DNA of 6,351 nt, from assembly GCA_016934175.1 (NCBI GenBank), contig JAFGTI010000069.1:1-6351 (forward strand), given 5' to 3'. Each line of letters begins with the position of its first letter. Position 1 is the first letter of the stretch. The notes beneath the pieces were generated by a model, which was given only the letters and a program-made list of their open reading frames with translations, made no database searches and had not been told where the DNA came from. The translations under genes and the position numbers were made by a program. Shown here piece by piece: positions 1 to 4,894 of this stretch. The DNA comes from Acholeplasmataceae bacterium. Its GTDB lineage: Bacteria; Bacillota_I; Bacilli_A; Acholeplasmatales; Acholeplasmataceae.

Positions 1-78
1 AATGTCTATTTTATTCAAGTTGAAATGTTTTTCCAAGATATTGACTCTGGAACAATCCAGTTTAAAATCTATCAATAA
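1..78 (+). CDS. C-terminal end of an unidentified protein (5' truncated)
   Basis: Frame 1 is open from the window edge to a TAA at 76-78 and encodes the last 25 residues of a protein ending in IQFKIYQ. The residues alternate hydrophobic and polar, as in the edge strands of a beta-sandwich domain, but this is too little to name a family. The stop lies 15 bp before the alpha-glucosidase start, with the ribosome binding site in that gap, so the two genes are very likely cotranscribed. A role in sugar uptake or polysaccharide processing is only a guess from that neighbour. No promoter is visible between them. Confidence 0.6.
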   Translation, partial: NVYFIQVEMFFQDIDSGTIQFKIYQ

Positions 79-80
79 AT

Positions 81-87
81 AAAGGAG
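81..87 (+). promoter_or_regulatory. Ribosome binding site of the alpha-glucosidase gene
   Basis: AAAGGAG lies 6 bases before the ATG at 94. It fixes that ATG as the start and sits in the short gap after the preceding stop codon. Confidence 0.85.
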
Positions 88-93
88 CATTTC

Positions 94-1683
94 ATGAAAA
101 CATTTTGGAAAGAAAATGTGGTTTACCAAATTTATCCCAGAAGTTTTTGTGATTCAAATGGCGATGGTATTGGTGATATTCAAGGGATTATTTCTAAACT
201 AGATATTCTAAAAGATTTAGGTGTCGACATTTTATGGCTTTCCCCTGTTTATCAATCTCCGAATCGTGATTTTGGATATGATGTTAGTGATTATTTAGAA
301 ATAAATCCTGAATATGGAACCATGGAAGACATGGATGCACTTCTTTTAGAATGTCAAAAAAAAGGTTTAAAAATCATCATGGATCTTGTAATCAATCATA
401 CATCTGATGAGCATCCTTGGTTTATTAAAAGTAAACAAAATGATCCTATATACCGCGATTATTATATTTGGAGAGACCAACCAAGTAATTGGTCTGGATT
501 TTTTAGTGGAACAACGTGGGAGAAATATGAAGATGCCTACTATCTTCATTTATTCCTAAAAGAACAACCCGATTTGAACTGGAAAAACCCAAAAGTATTG
601 GAAGAAACCAAAGAAATTATGCATTTTTGGTTGAAAAAAGGAGTATCTGGATTTAGATTAGACGTCATTAATATCATTTATAAAACAAGCTTAGAAAATG
701 GTAAAAAACATATCGCTCTTACGGGGAAAGAGCATTATCATTCTCAAGAAGGATGTCATGAAATTTTAAAAACTCTTCGTCAAGAGGTTATGAATAAATA
801 TGAGGCTTTTACAGTTGGTGAAACAGTGCTTGTAACGGTCGATCAAGCTAATGAACTGATTCATCCATCAAGGAAAGAATTAGACATGGTATTTAGTTTT
901 GAACATATGGAAGTTGATCAAATCAATAACAAATGGTTCAAAACAAAATTCAAACCTCAAAAACTGATTGACACTTTAATTAAATGGCAGGTTGGTGCTT
1001 ATTGGAATGCAAATTATCTAGAAAATCATGATCAACCACGATCAGTTTCTCGATTTGGCAATGATAAAGCATATCACTATGAAAGTGCAACTGCACTTAT
1101 CGCCATGCTTTTGACATTAAAGGGAACGCCATTTATTTATCAAGGTCAAGAAATTGGAATGAAAAATGGTGAGTTCAAAACTATGGAAGATTATAAGGAT
1201 CCGGAAACACATCGGATAGAATCTTTGATGCGTAAACTTCATTTTCCCAAAGGATTACGTAAACACCTTATTCACAAAACGAGCCGAGATCATGCACGGA
1301 TGCCTATCCCTTGGACACGCCAAGGTGGGTTTAGCATATCTAAACCTTGGATTCAAATGAACACACGAATGAAAGAAATCAACGTTCAAAGTCAAATGGA
1401 GGATCAAACATCAATTTGGCATCAGACAAGAACGTTAATTAGCCTTAGAAAATCCTATTCATCATTTTCATATGGATCATTTAATGTGAGATATCATCAG
1501 CATGGTGTGTTTGTTTATGAGCGGATTTTAAATGATGAAAAAATAGAAATTATTATCAATTTAACGGGAATGTACAAAAAACTGAATAAAATGATTGACG
1601 GTAACATCATATGGTCAAATCAACCACTTGATATTAAGATGAAAAAAATAAAACCGTATCATGCAATAATCGTAAAAAATTAA
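94..1683 (+). CDS. GH13 alpha-glucosidase, oligo-1,6-glucosidase type
   Basis: A 529-residue cytoplasmic glycoside hydrolase of family 13 with no signal peptide; it releases glucose from the non-reducing end of short alpha-glucosides. The (beta/alpha)8 barrel begins at once with VVYQIYPRSF. DSNGDGIGD (20-28) matches the family's calcium loop. The conserved regions are DLVINH (97-102), QPDLNW (158-163), GFRLDVIN with nucleophile Asp190, the acid/base Glu243 in TVGET, and ENHD with Asp313 as transition-state stabiliser. Val191 directly after the nucleophile is the residue linked in this family to alpha-1,6 specificity (isomaltose, panose), against Ala or Thr in alpha-1,4 enzymes. Length is usual for the subfamily (about 530-560). 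The motif usually read as SRDNARTPMQW is SRDHARMPIPW here (397-407). The C-terminal 100 or so residues form the usual beta-sandwich. Trehalose-6-phosphate hydrolase and dextran glucosidase are close relatives and cannot be excluded. The family is certain; the substrate is inferred. Confidence 0.93.
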   Translation: MKTFWKENVVYQIYPRSFCDSNGDGIGDIQGIISKLDILKDLGVDILWLSPVYQSPNRDFGYDVSDYLEINPEYGTMEDMDALLLECQKKGLKIIMDLVINHTSDEHPWFIKSKQNDPIYRDYYIWRDQPSNWSGFFSGTTWEKYEDAYYLHLFLKEQPDLNWKNPKVLEETKEIMHFWLKKGVSGFRLDVINIIYKTSLENGKKHIALTGKEHYHSQEGCHEILKTLRQEVMNKYEAFTVGETVLVTVDQANELIHPSRKELDMVFSFEHMEVDQINNKWFKTKFKPQKLIDTLIKWQVGAYWNANYLENHDQPRSVSRFGNDKAYHYESATALIAMLLTLKGTPFIYQGQEIGMKNGEFKTMEDYKDPETHRIESLMRKLHFPKGLRKHLIHKTSRDHARMPIPWTRQGGFSISKPWIQMNTRMKEINVQSQMEDQTSIWHQTRTLISLRKSYSSFSYGSFNVRYHQHGVFVYERILNDEKIEIIINLTGMYKKLNKMIDGNIIWSNQPLDIKMKKIKPYHAIIVKN

Positions 1684-1687
1684 ATAT

Positions 1688-1709
1688 AATAATGGCATTA
1701 TTTTATTTA
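1688..1709 (+). terminator. Weak possible terminator after the alpha-glucosidase gene
   Basis: AATAAT (1688-1693), loop GGC and ATTATT (1697-1702) form a six-pair all-AT hairpin followed by TTATTTA. It starts 5 bases after the stop codon. The stem is so weak that its function is doubtful; placement and the T-rich tail are the main support. Confidence 0.3.
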
Positions 1710-1782
1710 TTTGAATCATGTTATCAATTGATTTGTGCATCTCTATTATTATAAGCAAATTGAAAATTGAATTGGTTAAATA

Positions 1783-1791
1783 TGTTAAAAT
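1783..1791 (+). promoter_or_regulatory. Extended -10 promoter for the J-domain-like gene
   Basis: TG-T-TAAAAT is an extended -10 element. TTGAAA at 1760-1765 is a poorly spaced -35 candidate (20 bp) and TTGAAT at 1767-1772 is too close (13 bp). Transcription would begin near 1798, leaving a leader of about 14 bases to the GTG start at 1812. This also argues against the in-frame upstream TTG at 1767 as the start. A second possible promoter upstream is TTGATT (1728-1733), 16 bp, TATAAG (1750-1755). Confidence 0.45.
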
Positions 1792-1811
1792 ATCATTGTG
1801 GGGGGATGATT

Positions 1812-2057
1812 GTGAAAAGAAAACATAAAAAAGCGATAGAAGCCTTAGAAATGTTAGGGTTAAACAAGTATGTATCTAAAGAAGAGATCATTAAGAAAAC
1901 TGACTTTCTCACAAAAGGTAATTTTGAAGGGAACTCATGTAAAAACTATACGAGTTTATCCGATATTTATGCCAGTAGTCAATGGCTGATTAATCATCAT
2001 GATATACTAAAAGATCTTCCAGAAATTGAAAACATTTCGGCCTTAAAAACTTTATAA
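1812..2057 (+). CDS. Small protein resembling a degenerate J-domain (no HPD motif)
   Basis: An 81-residue soluble protein with a basic start (MKRKHKK), no signal peptide and no membrane segment. I chose GTG at 1812 because the run of G at 1800-1805 gives a binding site 6 bases upstream; ATG at 1806 abuts that run, and TTG at 1767 lies upstream of the likely promoter. ALEMLGLNKYVSKEEIIKKT (residues 11-30) reads like helices I and II of a J-domain, which in DnaJ proteins run roughly YEILGL...S..EIKKAYR. YTSLSDIYASSQWLI (46-60) fits helix III (FKEINEAYEVL). Where DnaJ has His-Pro-Asp, this protein has Phe-Glu-Gly (38-40), so it should not stimulate the ATPase of DnaK. The match is by eye, not by a profile search. 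The gene stands alone between its own promoter and terminator. Without the J-domain reading it is simply a small hypothetical protein; I am confident it is coding, less so of the fold. Confidence 0.6.
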   Translation: MKRKHKKAIEALEMLGLNKYVSKEEIIKKTDFLTKGNFEGNSCKNYTSLSDIYASSQWLINHHDILKDLPEIENISALKTL

Positions 2058-2062
2058 GATTT

Positions 2063-2101
2063 AATAAATAGCTGTATCATTTGATATGGCTTTTATTTAT
2101 T
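2063..2101 (+). terminator. Hairpin terminator after the J-domain-like gene
   Basis: AGCTGTATCA (2070-2079) pairs with TGATATGGCT (2082-2091), including two G-T wobbles, followed by a T-rich tract TTTATTTATT. An A-rich AATAAAT on the 5' side can extend the stem, so it could also work on the opposite strand. It lies 12 bases after the stop codon. Confidence 0.65.
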
Positions 2102-2204
2102 CTTAAATGACAATTTATATGTATGAAATAGAATTAAAAATAAAACCATAATAGATCTTTGAGAGAGATTGATTTTTAATTAATAAGATTATTACACCAT
2201 GTTT

Positions 2205-2213
2205 TGATATAAT
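2205..2213 (+). promoter_or_regulatory. Extended -10 promoter for the pseudouridine synthase gene
   Basis: TG-A-TATAAT is a perfect extended -10 box. No -35 hexamer is evident at 16-18 bp upstream, which extended -10 promoters tolerate. Transcription would start near 2220, giving a leader of about 52 bases to the GTG at 2272. The rest of the 2102-2271 gap shows nothing else I can support. Confidence 0.6.
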
Positions 2214-2259
2214 CATCTTATGATGAAGAAATCATTAATTGATTCATATGTTTACAAGT

Positions 2260-2266
2260 GAGGTGG
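2260..2266 (+). promoter_or_regulatory. Ribosome binding site that sets the GTG start at 2272
   Basis: GAGGTGG lies 5 bases before GTG at 2272. The in-frame TTG at 2239 and ATG at 2248 have no comparable site, so the reading frame should begin at the GTG. Confidence 0.75.
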
Positions 2267-2271
2267 ACACC

Positions 2272-3108
2272 GTGTTTAGCATTTCTGTGATTGATAAATT
2301 TAACCAAATTTCTATTAAAGATTTTTTATCTTTTTTTCATTTATCAAAAAAGCTTATACATTTATTGCAAATGCAGAAAAAATTATTTGTTAATGGTACT
2401 TTTTATGCATTTGATTTTCTGTTAAACACCCATGATTTAATTGAGATTGATTGGAAAGGTTTGCATCCTGATTTTCCATTGACGATGAAAAAAGAAGTGA
2501 AATGCGTTTATGAAGATGATGATATTGCAATTTTTGATAAACCATCGGGTTTATTAGTTCATGAAGATGGAAAAAATTTTGATACTTTGACAAATCGTGT
2601 TTCAGCTTATTTTCAAAGTAAAGGTTATCCTTATCCAGTACTACCTGTACATCGTATCGATAGTGATACGAGTGGTATGGTCATTTTTGGCAAGCACCCC
2701 TTAGCTATGAGTTATTTATCATATTTATTTGAATCTCAGTTGATCGAAAAAATGTATGTATGTCTTGTGCATGGAAGACTAGAACAAGAAACTGGTGAAA
2801 TTGAAAAACAAATTGGTGGGGATCGCCACTCTAATAAACAAGTCATCTCTTCACAAGGTAAAACTGCTAAAACGTCTTTTGAAGTTGTTGATTATGAAGA
2901 AGAATCAACTAGACTCCATGTTTACATTCATGGTGGTAGAAAACATCAAATTAGAGTTCATCTAGAATCTATAGGTTTTCCAATCTTAGGTGATATGCTT
3001 TATGGAAGAAAAGCTGCAAACCGTTTGATGTTACACTTCAAAAAAGTGTCATTCAAACATCCTAGAAATTTAGAGTTATTTACTTTTACAAATCTTGAAC
3101 CATTTTAA
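2272..3108 (+). CDS. RluA-family RNA pseudouridine synthase
   Basis: A 278-residue cytoplasmic enzyme that isomerises specific uridines to pseudouridine in rRNA or tRNA. Residues 1-65 look like a small S4-type RNA-binding domain (LSKKLIHLLQ, then LFVNG and DLIEIDW). The catalytic domain follows: EDDDIAIFDKPSG (82-93) and HRIDSDTSGMVIF (127-139), with the catalytic aspartate as Asp130; the family usually reads HRLD. Then come KMYVCLVHG (160-168) and GRKHQIRVHL...FPILGDMLYG (222-245), where the family has GRTHQIRVH. All motifs are in order and length is normal for the RluD/YlyB/YhcT/YjbO group (about 280-300). Which uridines it modifies cannot be read from sequence, so no symbol is given. It has its own promoter and appears monocistronic. 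Family assignment is secure. Confidence 0.93.
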   Translation: MFSISVIDKFNQISIKDFLSFFHLSKKLIHLLQMQKKLFVNGTFYAFDFLLNTHDLIEIDWKGLHPDFPLTMKKEVKCVYEDDDIAIFDKPSGLLVHEDGKNFDTLTNRVSAYFQSKGYPYPVLPVHRIDSDTSGMVIFGKHPLAMSYLSYLFESQLIEKMYVCLVHGRLEQETGEIEKQIGGDRHSNKQVISSQGKTAKTSFEVVDYEEESTRLHVYIHGGRKHQIRVHLESIGFPILGDMLYGRKAANRLMLHFKKVSFKHPRNLELFTFTNLEPF

Positions 3109-3133
3109 ATGGATTATCAAAGTTTATTATTAT

Positions 3134-3151
3134 ATTTCTTATATAAGAAAT
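3134..3151. repeat. Perfect 18-bp palindrome downstream of the pseudouridine synthase
   Basis: ATTTCTTAT followed directly by its reverse complement ATAAGAAAT. It lies 25 bp after the stop codon and 15 bp before the -35 box of the promoter at 3167. No T-tract follows it directly, so it is a poor intrinsic terminator; its position would suit an operator for a dimeric repressor. Function unknown. Confidence 0.5.
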
Positions 3152-3166
3152 GCCTTTAAGATTAAG

Positions 3167-3195
3167 TTGTTTTTCATTAGTTTATATGCTATAAT
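3167..3195 (+). promoter_or_regulatory. Consensus-like sigma-70-type promoter with extended -10
   Basis: TTGTTT (3167-3172), a 17-bp spacer and TATAAT (3190-3195), with TG at 3187-3188 forming an extended -10. It is the best promoter in the window, yet the next convincing start codon is at 3539. Either the downstream operon has a leader of about 335 bases or this promoter makes a separate small RNA. Confidence 0.6.
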
Positions 3196-3490
3196 TCCTT
3201 GTGTTTGAAAAGAAAAGAATAATCAGGATGCTTACGATATTTGCAGATGAAATATTAGTATATGAAAGATTATTATGAGCATGGATTCAAATCTTTGTTG
3301 ACTGTATATTAGATAGAAGAAAAATTACAAATTTGTTTTAATGTTTGACTTAATTACTTTTTGTTATATATCGACTCATATAGCAGAGCCATTATGTACT
3401 TGTTTTCTGTCCAGTCTTGATCTTTTTTGCAATTTAAACGCAGAAATCGTCTAGTTAATTATTTCTAAGTGAGAAACACTATACATGTAA

Positions 3491-3516
3491 CCCTTGATTG
3501 CAGCAAGGGCTTTTGT
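3491..3516 (+). terminator. Terminator-like hairpin just before the PH-like gene
   Basis: CCCTTG (3491-3496) pairs with CAAGGG (3504-3509) around a 7-base loop, followed by CTTTTGT. This is the most GC-rich element of the intergenic region. It ends about 12 bases before the ribosome binding site at 3528, so it might be an attenuator in the leader or the end of a small RNA started at the promoter near 3167. The T-tract is short, so termination may be weak. Confidence 0.45.
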
Positions 3517-3527
3517 TCAAATTAAAA

Positions 3528-3532
3528 GGGAG
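3528..3532 (+). promoter_or_regulatory. Ribosome binding site that sets the ATG start at 3539
   Basis: GGGAG preceded by AAAA lies 6 bases before ATG 3539. The frame is open upstream to a TTG at 3494, but that codon sits inside the hairpin and has no binding site. Confidence 0.75.
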
Positions 3533-3538
3533 AATAAA

Positions 3539-3949
3539 ATGAGAAAATCTAAAAATACATTTGTTGTAATCGGTTCGATTATTGTGATTGTTTCAGTTGC
3601 ATTAGTTTATGTTTTTGGGGGTAATCCAGCAAAAATAGAATTAAATGATGCAGGTATTACAGTATCTGGAATGTATGGAGACACTTATCTTTACGAAGAC
3701 ATTGACGAAATTAAACTTATAACCGAAGAATTTGAAATCACTGAACGCACGAGTGGATCATCAATTGGCTCAGTATTACGTGGAAATTTTAGTACCACTG
3801 AGTATGGTGCAGTCACATTATTCATTGATACTGAAATCAAAGTATATATTTCAATTCAAATGGGTAATGATATCGTGATATTTAATTTACCATCGATTGA
3901 AGAAACAAATACTTTTTACCAAGAATTACTGACATACATACCCGCATAA
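3539..3949 (+). CDS. Membrane-anchored protein with a PH-like domain
   Basis: A 136-residue protein with a basic N-terminus (MRKSK), one transmembrane segment at about 8-26 and a beta-rich domain from about 32 to 134. The pattern KIELNDAGITVSGMYGDTY, then YEDIDEI, ERTSG, RGNF, EYGAVTLFI and VIFNLPS, with a final helix (EETNTFYQELL), matches what I know of bacterial pleckstrin-homology-like domains in small Firmicutes membrane proteins. There, an I.L.DGI.ISG.YG opening and a closing helix with T..LY.EL are typical. This is recognition by pattern, not by a search. By the positive-inside rule the short basic end is cytoplasmic and the domain outside, though these domains are not well characterised. 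No enzymatic residues are apparent. It is the first gene of an operon with the AEC permease, 18 bp downstream. Real gene: near certain; function unknown. Confidence 0.8.
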   Translation: MRKSKNTFVVIGSIIVIVSVALVYVFGGNPAKIELNDAGITVSGMYGDTYLYEDIDEIKLITEEFEITERTSGSSIGSVLRGNFSTTEYGAVTLFIDTEIKVYISIQMGNDIVIFNLPSIEETNTFYQELLTYIPA

Positions 3950-3955
3950 TGTTTT

Positions 3956-3962
3956 AAGGAGG
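3956..3962 (+). promoter_or_regulatory. Ribosome binding site of the AEC permease gene
   Basis: AAGGAGG is a perfect anti-Shine-Dalgarno match 5 bases before ATG 3968, in the 18-bp gap after the PH-like gene. Confidence 0.9.
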
Positions 3963-3967
3963 CTATT

Positions 3968-4894
3968 ATGCCAATTATTGAACTGTTATTTATTCAAATA
4001 TTGATTATGTTTGTTTATATTGGAATTGGTTTAATCATGACTAAAATTAAGCTCATTAATGATGATGGTGCAAAGCAATTAAGCAAAGTTTTAGTCTATT
4101 TTATTACACCTATTGCTATTTTATATTCATTTACAAACATGACATTTAGTAAAGAATATACGACTGGTCTATTAATTTCAATGGGTTTATCCGTAGCTGC
4201 TTTGGGTATATCAATTTTGATTGCTCGCATTTCATTTGGTTCTAGATATCGATTAGAACATTTTGGAACGTCATTTTCAAATGCGGGTTTTATGGGAATC
4301 CCATTGGTGATGGCGATATTAGGCCCTGAAGGCGTTTTTTATATTTCAACCTTTGTAGCGCTCTTAAATATTTTGCAATGGACATATGGAGTCTTTGTCA
4401 TTACGAATGAGAAGAGTTTTATTCAACCTAAAAAAATTATGACGAATCCATTTGTCATATCTTTTTTGTTAGGTATTATCTTTTATGTAATGAATGGATT
4501 TGGATTTAAAATGCCAGAAATCGTGAATAATCAATTATCGATTGTTTCAAAAATGATTGGACCGATTGCGATGATTATTATTGGTACATATTTATCAAAA
4601 GTTAATTTTAGGGAAATATTTAAAGAAAAGATAGTGTATGCTTCACTTGGCTTAAGATTGATTGTTATTCCATTAGTAACGGCACTTGTCTTTTTATTAG
4701 TTCCCAAAACATATGAAAACATTGCATTATCAATTATGATAGTTGCGAGTGCACCTGTTGGGGCAAATGTTGCAATATTTGCAGCCTTATATGGCGTTGA
4801 ACATAAAAGAGCAATTGTTGAAATTTGTTTAAGTACACTACTTGCAGCATTTTCAATGCCATTGATGATTGCGATTTTTCAGTGGCTATTCTAA
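3968..4894 (+). CDS. AEC-family permease (auxin efflux carrier superfamily, Mem_trans)
   Basis: A 308-residue integral membrane protein with about ten predicted hydrophobic segments in two sets of five, at roughly 4-25, 37-56, 66-87, 103-119, 122-146, 160-176, 190-210, 222-244, 250-273 and 280-306. The signature FSNAGFMGIPL (103-113) and the related SAPVGANVAIFA (261-272) are typical of the bacterial auxin efflux carrier family, as are the opening FVYIGIGLIMTK and ISILIARI. Length is normal (about 300-320). Bacterial relatives move small organic acids such as malate or malonate; many are orphans, and the substrate here cannot be inferred. It lies between the PH-like gene and queG with almost no spacing, so the three should share one transcript. 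Its stop overlaps the queG start by one base. Confidence 0.9.
   Translation: MPIIELLFIQILIMFVYIGIGLIMTKIKLINDDGAKQLSKVLVYFITPIAILYSFTNMTFSKEYTTGLLISMGLSVAALGISILIARISFGSRYRLEHFGTSFSNAGFMGIPLVMAILGPEGVFYISTFVALLNILQWTYGVFVITNEKSFIQPKKIMTNPFVISFLLGIIFYVMNGFGFKMPEIVNNQLSIVSKMIGPIAMIIIGTYLSKVNFREIFKEKIVYASLGLRLIVIPLVTALVFLLVPKTYENIALSIMIVASAPVGANVAIFAALYGVEHKRAIVEICLSTLLAAFSMPLMIAIFQWLF

Larger units (their letters stand above)
3202..3538 (+). other. Long non-coding leader or intergenic region
   Basis: No convincing gene is found in any frame between the promoter at 3167-3195 and the PH-like gene. The longest start-to-stop frame noted, 37 codons at 3341-3454, lacks a ribosome binding site and has a cysteine-rich, improbable composition. 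Short inverted repeats occur: ATATTT/AAATAT (3237-3242, 3250-3255), AAAGAT/ATCTTT (3265-3270, 3291-3296), AGAAAT/ATTTCT (3442-3447, 3461-3466) and the GC-rich stem at 3491-3509. A second promoter candidate is TTGACT (3345-3350), 16 bp, TATATC (3367-3372). The region could be an untranslated leader, a small RNA gene or the remains of a decayed gene; the sequence alone does not decide. Confidence 0.4.

Noticed and set aside
367..549. Minus-strand frame inside the alpha-glucosidase gene
   Set aside because: It lies wholly within a strongly conserved catalytic coding region, has no binding site of its own and its product resembles nothing.
1767..1811. Upstream TTG start extending the J-domain-like protein by 15 residues
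   Set aside because: It lies before the likely transcription start, has no ribosome binding site, and the G-run before GTG 1812 gives a better start.
2390..2593. Minus-strand frame inside the pseudouridine synthase gene
   Set aside because: It is the shadow of conserved coding sequence, His-rich from reading ATG-rich DNA backwards.
3201..3284. Short GTG frame right after the promoter at 3167-3195
   Set aside because: It would start at about the first transcribed base with no leader, and its product of fewer than 30 residues shows no family resemblance.
3341..3454. A 37-codon ATG-to-TAG frame in the long intergenic region
   Set aside because: No ribosome binding site lies ahead of the ATG, the product is rich in Cys and Leu without any recognisable pattern, and codon use is unlike the neighbouring genes. 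The frame overlaps another promoter candidate.
3202..3538. PreQ1 or other known riboswitch upstream of the operon containing queG
   Set aside because: I found no compact H-type pseudoknot with an A-rich tail near the ribosome binding site as in PreQ1-I, and no other named riboswitch core. QueG is also the third gene, not the first.
4531..4722. Minus-strand frame inside the AEC permease gene
   Set aside because: Antisense to conserved membrane segments; no start signal and no recognisable product.
4825..4893. Upstream TTG start extending QueG by 23 residues into the permease gene
   Set aside because: The extra residues are the other-frame reading of the permease C-terminus, and family members begin close to the later ATG, which overlaps the permease stop as a TAATG junction.
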